Shown piece by piece: positions 5,508 through 12,085 of a stretch of 12,085 bases of DNA. Made by a program: the position numbers and the translations under genes. The notes beneath the pieces are model-generated. The model did not search any database. It was not told the origin of the DNA and worked only from the letters and a program-made list of their open reading frames with translations. The DNA is from Deltaproteobacteria bacterium (lineage in GTDB: Bacteria; Desulfobacterota; Anaeroferrophillalia; Anaeroferrophillales; Tharpellaceae), in contig JAADEO010000064.1 in the NCBI GenBank assembly GCA_013153415.1, positions 1-12,085 of the forward strand, in the 5' to 3' direction. Within the stretch, counting starts at the first letter, position 1. Every line of letters starts with the position of its first letter.

Positions 5508-7635
5508 AAGTCTGATCATTCTGTTCAGTTTTCATCTGGCCCAGTTTCACGGCCAGTTTCTCCAGCTCCTGTAATCTCCGGTTGATCTCCTCCCGATTCT
5601 CGGCGCTTTTCTCCTCGCCACATTCCAGCTCCCGTCCACTGCCGGCCAGCAGGTCGCTGAAAAAGGCCCCGATCAGTTTCCGGCACTCCTCGAGATGGCG
5701 GCGCAGGTAGGCGTATTTCAACTGTTCACCATAATTGCTCAGCCATCGCGGCAGCTCCCGCAGGGTTTCTTTTATCAGCTGCCGGCCATGGAGTTCTGCG
5801 GCGGACTGGCGCCGGTTCCAGAGCTTGCGGCTCCACAGGGAGGTGAACTCGCGAATCCGGTCGATCAGGGCGAAACGTTTTTCGACTTCGCTGAACATGA
5901 CGAATGCCGGCAGCTCGAGATCGATTCTGACCGGTAGCGGCAGATCCTGCGGGCCAGAGTTCTCCCGGCCGCTGAAACGTTCGCAGATGACAAACAGGGG
6001 AGTACAGCCATCCAGCAAGCGCTGATTGATCTCTTGTTGCAGATCGGTCATGAAACGCAGGGTTTCAACCGTGGTCGTCTCTTCGAGCCGGGGCGGGATG
6101 GTGAGCTGGAAGTGGTTGTTGATGATCTTGATCGGGGTCAGGGGATTGCGGTATTTCTCCGGCAGCTGTTCCAGGGGCGGCTTGTAGCTTTGCACGATCC
6201 CGGCCAGTTTCCGCAACAGTCCCGAATCGTCCCGGCGCTCGATCCAGCGGGAGGTTCTGGTAAAGCAGTATTTCTCGGTCTCGTTGCAGGCTCCGTCGAT
6301 TATATGCTCGATCTCCTTGAGGAGCTTGGCCAGAGTTTTGCGCTCCTCCTGTCGCTGGCTCCGGTCGGCGGCCAGTTTCCGGCTGCTGCCCTGCAGGCGT
6401 TCGATTTCGGATCTTACCAGTCCCAGTGCTCCGCCGATGATCTGGCGCAGGCGTTTTTCACTATGTTCGATCAGGGCGGTGGCGGCTTCGTTGCGGCCCA
6501 GTTCGGCCAGGTGGTCCAGGAAGTCCCGGGCTCCGCTTTCGGAAAATGCGAGTTTCTCTTTTTCTTCTCTCCAGCGTTGCAGGCGTTGCCGGTCGGCTTG
6601 GCTGAGGACTGCGGTTTCCACCTGGCTGAAATGGAGGGCCAGGGCAGAAAAAGCAAAGAGCGGCTGGGTGAAACCCAGTTCGTGGAGTTCATTCCGGCAA
6701 CGCTCGGCCATGGCTGCGGCCGCGGCCCGGTCGCGGTGTTCATCGAGATCGAGATTGAGAACGAACAGCAGTCGGGTTTCCAGACCCAGGCGCCGCAGGT
6801 GTTCGAGCAGCTGATAGTCGGCCTGTCTGAGGCCGATCCGGCTGCTGATGACGTAGATCAGGGCCGGACTCTCGCTGACCTGCTGGATGATGATCCCCTG
6901 GTGGCTCGGATTGGGAGTGTCGAGACCGGGCAGATCCCGGAGGGAGAGATAGGGGGGCAGCAGTTTCAGCGGCGCCTGGATCGCAACCTCCTGCAGGTAG
7001 GGGGAGAGGGCTTCGTCACGAATGAAGGTCCGGTAACGCTGGTCTTGAGGATCGCTGATCGTAAAATTGACTTCTCCCTTGCGATAGTAAATCAGAACCT
7101 GGTCGGCGCCGGCGATGAGGTTGCGTAGCAGGCGGTAGGATTCATTGAAAATGCCATGCCGGGTGAGGTTGCCCCGGTCGCGGTAGTCGTCCAGCAGGCG
7201 ACTGATTTTCTGGCGCTCGGCCGCCTCTTCGAGAAGCGGTGGATGGTCGCTGTATTGTTCACTGAAAAGCAGGGCGACTGCCCGGGAGAAGAGTTGCTTG
7301 ACTGCTGTTTCCGGCTGGAGGATGATGCGGGCGGAAAAGGTCCGGCCGGCACTGACCGTGGTCGGGAAACTGGTGGTTATTCCGGCTCCGGTGGGCAGCA
7401 GGTCGGCCCCGGCCAGGGTGTTGATTAATGTGCTTTTGCCCGATTTGACCGGACCGATGCAAGTCAGCGGCAGACTGAAACTGCTCCGATAGCGGGCCAG
7501 TTCGGGCAGGGTCCGGCGCCAGCGGACCAGGTGCTCATTATCGCTGAAACCCAGGCTTTCCAGGCGCTGGAGAAGCTCTTCCAGAGCTTGGCTGCGCTCG
7601 ATGAAATCGGTGCTCGAATGGTGATTGGTGGTCAT
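5506..7635 (-). CDS. Dynamin-family large GTPase
   Basis: A ~709-residue protein (714 if the upstream GTG at 7650 is used; residues below follow that numbering) with a dynamin-type GTPase domain. It has a helical N-terminus (~15-55), a P-loop GPVKSGKST (66-74), a switch-I Thr region ITTSFPTT (91-98), G3 DLPG (239-242), and VLNLDLDE (298-304) at the G4 position, where N-x-x-D replaces the more usual T/N-K-x-D. After ~380 the protein is almost all charged helix (assembly stalk or coiled coil), and no hydrophobic membrane paddle is evident. Bacterial dynamin-like proteins remodel or protect membranes in a GTP-dependent way; the specific role here is unknown. ATG 7635 is preferred over GTG 7650 because neither has a strong ribosome-binding site. 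The gene stands alone on the minus strand, convergent with the small charged ORF and divergent from the tRNA. Confidence 0.85.
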   Translation of the reverse strand: MTTNHHSSTDFIERSQALEELLQRLESLGFSDNEHLVRWRRTLPELARYRSSFSLPLTCIGPVKSGKSTLINTLAGADLLPTGAGITTSFPTTVSAGRTFSARIILQPETAVKQLFSRAVALLFSEQYSDHPPLLEEAAERQKISRLLDDYRDRGNLTRHGIFNESYRLLRNLIAGADQVLIYYRKGEVNFTISDPQDQRYRTFIRDEALSPYLQEVAIQAPLKLLPPYLSLRDLPGLDTPNPSHQGIIIQQVSESPALIYVISSRIGLRQADYQLLEHLRRLGLETRLLFVLNLDLDEHRDRAAAAAMAERCRNELHELGFTQPLFAFSALALHFSQVETAVLSQADRQRLQRWREEKEKLAFSESGARDFLDHLAELGRNEAATALIEHSEKRLRQIIGGALGLVRSEIERLQGSSRKLAADRSQRQEERKTLAKLLKEIEHIIDGACNETEKYCFTRTSRWIERRDDSGLLRKLAGIVQSYKPPLEQLPEKYRNPLTPIKIINNHFQLTIPPRLEETTTVETLRFMTDLQQEINQRLLDGCTPLFVICERFSGRENSGPQDLPLPVRIDLELPAFVMFSEVEKRFALIDRIREFTSLWSRKLWNRRQSAAELHGRQLIKETLRELPRWLSNYGEQLKYAYLRRHLEECRKLIGAFFSDLLAGSGRELECGEEKSAENREEINRRLQELEKLAVKLGQMKTEQNDQT

Positions 7636-7690
7636 GGATTCCGCTGTCACAGGGTTTGGGTAGGGAGCTTGTCGTTATGACGGGTCCTTC

Positions 7691-7725
7691 ATCGAGCGCT
7701 CTTATGGCATAAGCGCCGACTCGAT
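7691..7725. promoter_or_regulatory. Imperfect 35-base dyad upstream of the dynamin-like gene
   Basis: ATCGAG (7691-7696) is complementary to CTCGAT (7720-7725). Inside, CGCT (7697-7700) pairs with AGCG (7712-7715) and TAT (7703-7705) with ATA (7709-7711) around GGC, with small bulges. It could be an operator or an RNA hairpin; no T run follows. Confidence 0.35.
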
Positions 7726-7729
7726 GCAA
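7701..7729 (-). promoter_or_regulatory. Possible promoter of the dynamin-like gene
   Basis: On the minus strand TTGCAT (7729-7724) is followed after 17 bases by CATAAG (7706-7701). The box matches are partial. The -10 side lies inside an imperfect dyad (7691-7725) that could be an operator. Confidence 0.3.
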
Positions 7730-7772
7730 GCCGTAAAATGGTTGTCGGTGATTGCCGGACGTGCTTTTATCC

Positions 7773-7802
7773 TTGACAAAACTATCGTAATCGGTCTAAA
7801 AA
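7773..7802 (+). promoter_or_regulatory. Predicted sigma70 promoter of the tRNA gene
   Basis: Perfect TTGACA (7773-7778), then TAAAAA (7797-7802) after 18 bases. Transcription would start near 7809, about 19 bases before the tRNA. Confidence 0.6.
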
Positions 7803-7827
7803 GAAAGCTTCATTTTGATGGTGCTGT

Positions 7828-7900
7828 GGGCCTATAGCTCAGCTGGAAGAGCCACCGGCTCATAACCGGTAGGTCCCTGGTTCGAACCCAGGTGGGCCCA
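7828..7900 (+). tRNA. tRNA with anticodon CAU (elongator Met or lysidine-modified Ile2)
   Basis: A complete 73-base cloverleaf. The acceptor GGGCCTA pairs with TGGGCCC (one U-G pair), and the D stem is GCTC/GAGC. The anticodon stem ACCGG/CCGGT holds loop CTCATAA, giving anticodon CAU. A five-base variable region precedes the T arm CCTGG-TTCGAAC-CCAGG, and the discriminator is A. CCA is not encoded (TCA follows), so it must be added by the CCA enzyme. The GGGCCTA acceptor resembles tRNA-Ile more than elongator tRNA-Met as I remember them, so tRNA-Ile2, read as AUA after TilS lysidine modification, is favoured but not proven. It is not the initiator, since the acceptor is fully paired at 1-72 and the anticodon stem lacks the three consecutive G-C pairs. 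Confidence 0.95.
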
Positions 7901-7910
7901 TCATTTTTTC

Positions 7911-7953
7911 AACCGGAATGAGCCCCCGGCATAGGTGAGCGGGGTCGGTTTTT
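7911..7953 (+). terminator. Rho-independent terminator after the tRNA
   Basis: AACCG (7911-7915) pairs with CGGTT (7946-7950), and an inner CCCC (within 7923-7927) with GGGG (7941-7944), then a T5 run (7949-7953). An extra T6 lies directly after the tRNA (7904-7909). Confidence 0.6.
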
Positions 7954-7978
7954 AGTGTTTCGCAGATTGTTTTCCGGT

Positions 7979-8008
7979 TTGACAAAACAAGAAAACAATT
8001 CTGATAAG
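7979..8008 (+). promoter_or_regulatory. Predicted promoter of the solo RNA cassette
   Basis: Perfect TTGACA (7979-7984), an 18-base spacer, and GATAAG (8003-8008) as the -10, so transcription should start near 8015. The GATAAGAG of the -10 is itself shared with the copy after 6S RNA, which has no -35 at the matching distance (1751-1756 reads CCGCGG). Confidence 0.6.
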
Positions 8009-8063
8009 AGCACTTATTTGCGGGCCGTAAGGCACGTATGAGTTGTGGGGTTTATTCCCGCAA
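8003..8063 (+). repeat. Two-copy RNA element, copy 2 (solo)
   Basis: Second copy of the element at 1775-1843. TTTGCGGGCCGTAA (8017-8030) and TGAGTTGTGGGG (8039-8050) are identical to copy 1. GCC 8024-8026 and GGC 8031-8033 close a GUAA loop of the GNRA type, and TTGCGGG (8018-8024) pairs with CCCGCAA (8057-8063). TTGTGGG (8043-8049) can compete for the same CCCGCAA. The bases between the blocks differ, as expected for conserved function or shared descent rather than a recent exact duplication. Confidence 0.65.
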
Positions 8064-8194
8064 TTAGAGATCTGATGCGGATTGACGGAAAATTGCCTGT
8101 TTACATATCAGATGGTGATTGCGGTCGGGGCGAGAAAACCGGACCCGCGAAAAAAGAAAGAAAAGAGTGCACCCGGAAAGGGTGCACTTTTTTT
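8015..8194 (+). ncRNA. Predicted ~180-nt small RNA or regulatory leader before the Nif3-like gene
   Basis: The segment is bounded by a good promoter (7979-8008) and a strong terminator (8167-8194). Besides the repeated element at its 5' end, it can form ATCTGAT (8070-8076) with ATCAGAT (8107-8113), and a small stem GCGG (8121-8124) with CCGC (8145-8148). It has no convincing reading frame. The terminator ends 20 bases before the start of the Nif3-like gene. It may therefore be an independent small RNA, or a leader whose terminator controls that gene. No known riboswitch class is recognised. Confidence 0.5.
8167..8194 (+). terminator. Strong rho-independent terminator
   Basis: A perfect 8-bp stem GTGCACCC (8167-8174) and GGGTGCAC (8180-8187) with loop GGAAA is followed by seven T (8188-8194). 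An A-rich stretch upstream could extend the pairing. It lies directly before the ribosome-binding site GGGAGGAT (8203-8210) of the next gene. Confidence 0.85.
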
Positions 8195-8214
8195 ATGCTT
8201 CCGGGAGGATTTTA

Positions 8215-9366
8215 ATGGCTGTCGCTATCTCTGACCCGGAGCTTAGACATGGCGATCTGATCGCCTGGTTCGACCGCCGGATTCCCGTCCGCTTGAGTGA
8301 AAAATGGGACAATTGTGGCCTGCAGATCGGAAGTCGGAGGCAGACTCTCAAGGGAGTTGTATGCTGCCTGGATGTAACTCCGGAAGTGGTCGCCGAAGCC
8401 CGGGAGGTGGGTGCCGATTTCATCTTCAGTCACCATCCGCTGTTCTTTAAGCCGGAGAAAAATATCGATCTCGATGTTTTCCCCGGGAACCTGGTCAAGA
8501 CCCTGGTGGAGTCGGAAATCACCGTTTACAGTGCGCATACCAATCTCGACAAGATTGAGGGAGGGGTCAGCGCCGAGCTGGCCCGGATTCTCGGTGTCAA
8601 AAATTCCCGCCCCCTGAAGCCCGAGGTCGAAAAGCTTTACAAACTGGTGACATTCGTACCTGAAGAGGCCCTGACGACTGTTGAGGATGCCCTGTTTGCG
8701 GCCGGGGCGGGTCGCTTGGGCGAGGGGCGTTACCGGGAGTGCGCTTTTCGTTCGGCCGGGGTCGGCAGTTTCTTTCCTGAAAACGGCAGCCACCCGGAAC
8801 GGGGCGAGATCGGTCGCCGCAACCTGGTGGATGAAATCCGTTTTGAGACCGTCTGCGAACCGGAGTCTCTCGACCGGGTGTTGGCGGCTCTTTTCGAGTC
8901 CCACCCTTACGAGGTCCCGGCCTATGATCTTTTGGCTTTGCAGCTTCCGGGTGCGGCAAAGGTGGGTTTGGGGCGTATCGGGGAACTTGGTGAGGAGTTG
9001 ACGGTGGCCGAGTTTGCCGCCCGGGTGTCCGACCGGCTCAAGGTTTCGGGTCTCAGGCTGATTGGCGGGGATCGTAACCGGCGTTTGAAACGCATAGCTC
9101 TTTGCGGGGGCAGCGGTTTTTCTCTCTATCCCGATGCCCTGGCCGCCGGGGCCGATCTCTATCTGACCGGCGATGTCAAGTATCATGAGGCCCGCGAGGT
9201 GCTCGACCGGGGCGGAATGGCACTTCTCGATGCCGGTCATTTCGCGACCGAATTTCCGATCGTCGAGGTCTGTGCCGCCTGGTGCCGCGAGTTTGCGGAA
9301 AACAACGGCATATCCCTGCCGGTAAGTGTAACCCGGAATGAGCACGAGCCCTGGGAAGTTTGCTGA
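8215..9366 (+). CDS. Nif3-like dinuclear metal centre protein (DUF34, YqfO-type)
   Basis: A 383-residue Nif3/DUF34 family protein of the long form, with a central insert (~140-240) of the PII/CutA-like kind seen in YqfO proteins. Metal-binding signatures are present: SHHPLFF (H73-H74), SAHTNLD (H108, D112), TGDVKYHE (D320, H324) and AGHFATEFP (H342, E346). The N-terminal half has WDNCGLQIG (31-39), typical of the family. The biochemical role of DUF34 is unsettled; a GTP cyclohydrolase I type 2 label is often attached but is not secure. The ATG at 8215 is chosen because GGAGG (8204-8208) lies 6 bases upstream. A longer frame from 8119 would read through the terminator stem-loop and is rejected. 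The gene is followed by the zinc-ribbon gene, a neighbour pair I recall from related genomes. Confidence 0.92.
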   Translation: MAVAISDPELRHGDLIAWFDRRIPVRLSEKWDNCGLQIGSRRQTLKGVVCCLDVTPEVVAEAREVGADFIFSHHPLFFKPEKNIDLDVFPGNLVKTLVESEITVYSAHTNLDKIEGGVSAELARILGVKNSRPLKPEVEKLYKLVTFVPEEALTTVEDALFAAGAGRLGEGRYRECAFRSAGVGSFFPENGSHPERGEIGRRNLVDEIRFETVCEPESLDRVLAALFESHPYEVPAYDLLALQLPGAAKVGLGRIGELGEELTVAEFAARVSDRLKVSGLRLIGGDRNRRLKRIALCGGSGFSLYPDALAAGADLYLTGDVKYHEAREVLDRGGMALLDAGHFATEFPIVEVCAAWCREFAENNGISLPVSVTRNEHEPWEVC

Positions 9367-9497
9367 GTAGTTGTGTTGCGGCCGCTTAGCGACGTGCTGG
9401 TTCTGAAGGAAATTGGATGGTTTTTGTTGCGACTCGCCCGGGTTTGATCGAGGCTGAGCGTTTATAATTGATGATATTTATCGAAGGAGGTAAAACT

Positions 9498-10211
9498 TTG
9501 GAAAAACAGATGCAGCTGCTGCGGGAACTGCAGGAGATAGATGCCGGTCTGGATCAGATCCGCGATACCCAGCAGAGTTTTGCACCCGGTCTCGACAACA
9601 TCAAGGAGGATATCTCCCTGCTCGAGGCCGCCGGGCAGGAGTACCAGCAGGAGCTGGCAGCCAAGGAGGTTGAACGACGGGATCTGCGGGATGTGGTGGA
9701 AAGGCTCAAAGGTCTGATCGCCCAGTCGAAGGAAAAGATCACCCAGATCTCCAACAATAAAGAGTATTTCGCGGTTCTCAAAGAGCTTGAACATAATCAG
9801 AAGCTGGTTGAAAAGCAGGAGGTCGAACTCCAGGGCCTGATCGAGGAGATCGATTCGATCAAGGAGCAGATTGCCGACAACGACAAGGAACTGGAGGCCA
9901 AGCAGGCCGAACTCGCGGCCAAGGAGAAAGAAGTCGCTTCCCAGATAGCTGCTCTGGAGCGCAAAATCAAGGCCGGCGAGAAGGGTCGTACCAGCAAAAC
10001 CAAAGAGATCAACGAGGTTTTCCTGCGTCGTTATCAGCGTATCCGCAAACGTTTCAAAGATGCCGTGGTCGTGGCTGAAAACGGCACCTGTCGGGGCTGC
10101 AATGTCAACGTTCCACCCCAGGTTTACAATAATCTGCTGAAGGGTCAGGAACTTTTGAGCTGTCCCAATTGTCAGCGAATCATGGTTACCAGTAACGAAT
10201 CCGATAAGTAG
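9498..10211 (+). CDS. Coiled-coil C4 zinc-ribbon protein (COG1579 type)
   Basis: The 237-residue product is a long antiparallel-type coiled coil (residues ~5-180) followed by a C-terminal zinc ribbon with C198-x2-C201 and C222-x2-C225 (CRGCNVNVP ... SCPNCQRI). This matches the zf-RING_7/COG1579 family, whose Helicobacter member HP0958 (FlgZ) acts in flagellar gene expression and RNA binding (established knowledge). Transfer of that function here is inference, though motA and motB lie downstream. The TTG at 9498 is chosen because AAGGAGG (9484-9490) is 7 bases upstream; an ATG at 9468 would place that site inside the gene. A perfect TATAAT at 9463-9468 could be the -10 of a promoter, but its -35 is poor. 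RNase P RNA begins about 20 bases after the stop. Confidence 0.88.
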   Translation: MEKQMQLLRELQEIDAGLDQIRDTQQSFAPGLDNIKEDISLLEAAGQEYQQELAAKEVERRDLRDVVERLKGLIAQSKEKITQISNNKEYFAVLKELEHNQKLVEKQEVELQGLIEEIDSIKEQIADNDKELEAKQAELAAKEKEVASQIAALERKIKAGEKGRTSKTKEINEVFLRRYQRIRKRFKDAVVVAENGTCRGCNVNVPPQVYNNLLKGQELLSCPNCQRIMVTSNESDK

Positions 10212-10230
10212 CCTGTGATTGCGTGACCAC

Positions 10231-10694
10231 GGCGGCAGGCTGGGAAACAGGCCGGAGTCGGCCGGGTGATCGCCGGTTTCCGGGCGTTTCGGCGCCACGG
10301 GAACGGGAGGAAAGTCCGAACACCACAGAGCGGGATGCTTCGTAACGCGAAGTCCGGGCGACCGGCAGGCCAGTGCCACAGAAAACAGACCGCCTCCGTT
10401 TACGGGGGTAAGGGTGAAAAGGTGAGGTAAGAGCTCACCATTGCCGGTGGTGACATCGGCAGATCGGTAAACCCCATCCGGTGCAAGGCCAAATAGGTTT
10501 CGCTTTCCCCTTTACCGGGGAGTGAGGTTGCTCGTCTCAGGGCCCGGTTGCGGCCGGGTCCGGCGAAACGGGTAGGCTGCTTGAGGTCGCGGGCGACCGC
10601 GATCCTAGATGAATGGTCACCGTTTCCGCGTCCGCCGCGGAAAAACAGAATTCGGCTTACAGGCCGGCTCCGGTCTGTTTCCCAGCCTGCCGCC
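10231..10694 (+). ncRNA. rnpB: RNase P RNA, bacterial class A
   Basis: The catalytic RNA that trims tRNA 5' ends. Conserved core segments are in order: GGGAGGAAAGTCCG (10305-10318), GAACACCACAGAGCGGGATG, GGTGAGGTAAGAGCTCACC (10421-10439), GGCCAAATAGG, GTAGGCTGCTTGAG, CCTAGATGAATGGTCACC, and ACAGAATTCGGCTTAC (10645-10660). The outer helix is exceptionally long: 10231-10257 pairs with 10668-10694 over 27 bases with one G-U. The mature ends are probably inside this helix, so the true RNA may be shorter than the 464 bases given; ~350-400 is usual for the class. The gap upstream is only ~20 bases and no strong promoter was found, so transcription from the zinc-ribbon gene's promoter is possible. 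No T-rich terminator follows before motA. Confidence 0.95.
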
Positions 10695-10748
10695 GGGAGT
10701 CTACTTCTCCTCGGTATCGCTCAAGACTTCTCTGTACGGGAGATTTTT

Positions 10749-11546
10749 ATGGATATAGCAACCTTTGTCGGTATTCTGGCCGGGATCTCCCTGATTGCCG
10801 GGGCTATCTTCCAGGGTGGTTCGCTGGCGCTTTTTTTCAACCTGCCCGGGTTGATGGTCGTGGTTGGCGGTACTCTGGCCGCGACCCTTTTCAATTTTCC
10901 CTTCGGTGATATCGTTACCGCCTTCAAATCGGTACTCGTGGTCTTTCTCGACAAGGAGGAAAAACCCGAGGACGTCGTCAAAATGATGATCCAACTGGCC
11001 GAAGTCTGTCGTAAGAAGGGGATCATGATCCTCCAGGACGTCAACACCGAAAACCAGGTTCTGCGCAAGGCCTGCCAGATGATCGCCGATGGGGCCGAAA
11101 AGGAGATGATCGCCAACACCCTCTCGATCGAGATCGATTCCCTGCGGGCCCGGCACTACATTCCTCAGGAGGTATTCCGCAAGATGGGCAACATCGCTCC
11201 CGCCTTCGGAATGCTGGGAACCCTGATCGGCCTGGTGCAGATGCTCAGCAACCTCGAGAATCCCGAGACCATCGGTCCGGCCATGGCCGTGGCCCTGCTC
11301 ACCACTTTCTACGGTTCCCTGCTGGCGACCATGTTCTTTTTGCCCATATCCGGCAAGCTCAAGGCCCGTACCGCCCGCGAAGTGCTGCTTTTGGAGATCA
11401 TCTTCGAGGGAGCGCGGTCGATACTCGAATCCAACAATCCTCTGCTGGTTTACGAAAAACTCTCCTCTTTCCTGCCGCCGGGCAGCCGCCAGCAGGTTGA
11501 AGATGAACTGTTCAAACGTCAGGCTCCGGCCCGGGAGGCTGAGTAG
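10749..11546 (+). CDS. motA: Flagellar motor stator protein MotA
   Basis: MotA and MotB form the inner-membrane stator that converts ion flow into flagellar torque. The 265-residue product has four membrane segments (~4-20, ~32-50, ~150-168, ~178-200) and a large cytoplasmic loop (~55-145) containing RARHYIPQEVFRKMG. The conserved prolines near the ion path are in APAFGMLGTLIGLV (P151) and GPAMAVALLTTFYG (P177), corresponding to the two essential prolines of E. coli MotA. The ATG at 10749 follows GGGAG (10738-10742) with a 6-base gap. A longer open frame back to 10548 runs through RNase P RNA and is spurious. MotB starts 3 bases after the stop. H+ versus Na+ coupling cannot be decided from this sequence alone. 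Confidence 0.95.
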   Translation: MDIATFVGILAGISLIAGAIFQGGSLALFFNLPGLMVVVGGTLAATLFNFPFGDIVTAFKSVLVVFLDKEEKPEDVVKMMIQLAEVCRKKGIMILQDVNTENQVLRKACQMIADGAEKEMIANTLSIEIDSLRARHYIPQEVFRKMGNIAPAFGMLGTLIGLVQMLSNLENPETIGPAMAVALLTTFYGSLLATMFFLPISGKLKARTAREVLLLEIIFEGARSILESNNPLLVYEKLSSFLPPGSRQQVEDELFKRQAPAREAE

Positions 11547-11549
11547 GCG

Positions 11550-12085
11550 ATGAGTGAGAAGCAGAGAGGGCATTTTACCGAACCGGAAGAGGAGGGTGGC
11601 AGCGAGTGGCTGGCGACTTTCGCCGATTTGAGTACCCTGCTGCTCTGTTTTTTCGTGTTGCTGTTTTCGATCAGCAGCGTCGACAACAAGAAGTTCCGCT
11701 CGATCATGAACGAGATCCGTTTCGGTCTCGGGGTTTCGGTGCCTTTGGCCGAGGTCCAGGGCGAGGGCGAGAAGTCGGGTGGGGACGCGGTCATGAACCT
11801 TCTGCCGGAGCAAAAGAGCGTCGCCAGCGAACTCCAGGAGATCATCAGGGAAGAGCATTTAAGTAATTCGACGGTTGTCGACATGGGTGAAGACGGGGCC
11901 CTGCTGCGGATCGGTGGCAAGGTCATGTTCGACAGCGGTTCGGCCGAGATCAACCCCCGGGCCTATCAGACTCTCGATAAGATTGTCGATATCGCTTTGA
12001 AGAACCACGATTTCTATATCGCCATCAAGGGACATACCGACAACCTGCCGATCAGCGCCGGCAAATTCTCCTCCAACTGGGAACT
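11550..12085 (+). CDS. motB: Flagellar motor stator protein MotB (3' end outside window)
   Basis: The first ~178 residues are present and the gene runs off the right edge. The N-terminal tail leads to the plug and single membrane segment WLATFADLSTLLLCFFVLLF (20-39), which contains the ion-binding Asp (D26 in FAD). A periplasmic linker follows. The OmpA-like peptidoglycan-binding domain begins with VMFDSGSAEINPRA and IKGHTDNLPIS, and is cut at SNWE, where the family continues LSxxRA. It follows motA after 3 bases with no strong separate ribosome-binding site, so the two are probably translationally coupled. Identification as MotB rather than another OmpA-like protein is secured by the adjacent motA and the FAD motif. 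Confidence 0.95.
   Translation, partial: MSEKQRGHFTEPEEEGGSEWLATFADLSTLLLCFFVLLFSISSVDNKKFRSIMNEIRFGLGVSVPLAEVQGEGEKSGGDAVMNLLPEQKSVASELQEIIREEHLSNSTVVDMGEDGALLRIGGKVMFDSGSAEINPRAYQTLDKIVDIALKNHDFYIAIKGHTDNLPISAGKFSSNWE

Noticed and set aside
6034..7128. A 364-codon + strand ORF
   Set aside because: It lies wholly antisense inside the dynamin-like GTPase gene, whose minus-strand product has clear GTPase motifs; the + product looks like a low-complexity shadow.
8119..8214. N-terminal extension of the Nif3-like gene
   Set aside because: It would run through a strong terminator, and the ATG at 8215 has a proper ribosome-binding site.
8212..9345. A 377-codon minus-strand ORF
   Set aside because: Antisense shadow of the Nif3-like gene.
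10548..10748. N-terminal extension of motA
   Set aside because: It overlaps conserved RNase P RNA, and the ATG at 10749 has GGGAG at the right distance and starts at the first membrane helix.
10701..11858. A 385-codon minus-strand ORF
   Set aside because: Antisense to motA and motB; a frame left open by GC-rich codon use.
1..12085. CRISPR array, insertion sequence or prophage
   Set aside because: No regularly spaced direct repeats, transposase, integrase or long terminal inverted repeats were seen.

Overview
The window is GC-rich chromosomal housekeeping DNA. It most resembles a deltaproteobacterium of the Geobacter/Desulfuromonas type (Desulfuromonadota). This rests on recalled gene order and protein character, not on a search: a zapB-like/zapA pair leading into 6S RNA and then RNase Y and YmdB; a Nif3-like gene, a coiled-coil zinc-ribbon gene and RNase P RNA in a row; and flagellar stator genes. 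I see no insertion sequence, phage gene, integrase or CRISPR array.

Left part (1-4942, all + strand): the C-terminal part of a YhcC-like radical SAM protein; a promoter and a 59-residue small gene with a TTG start; a ZapB-like coiled-coil gene overlapping zapA; 6S RNA; a short repeated RNA element ending in a terminator; about 700 bases without a convincing gene, holding hairpins and what may be a broken PilZ domain; then rny (RNase Y) and ymdB (phosphodiesterase), 16 bases apart.

Middle (4943-8214): a small, very charged + strand ORF behind a G9 tract, then a large minus-strand dynamin-like GTPase. Next come a tRNA with anticodon CAU under its own promoter and terminator, and a compact promoter-RNA-terminator cassette. 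This cassette carries a second copy of the element found next to 6S RNA.

Right part (8215-12085, all + strand): a Nif3-like (DUF34) metal protein, a coiled-coil C4 zinc-ribbon protein, RNase P RNA with an unusually long closing helix, and motA followed by a truncated motB. The themes are RNA turnover and processing (RNase Y, YmdB, RNase P, 6S), cell division (ZapA/ZapB) and motility (MotA/MotB).

The most interesting signal is the two-copy RNA element: about 69 bases at 1775-1843, directly after 6S RNA, and about 61 bases at 8003-8063, alone between a promoter and a strong terminator. I cannot assign it to a riboswitch or small-RNA family I know.
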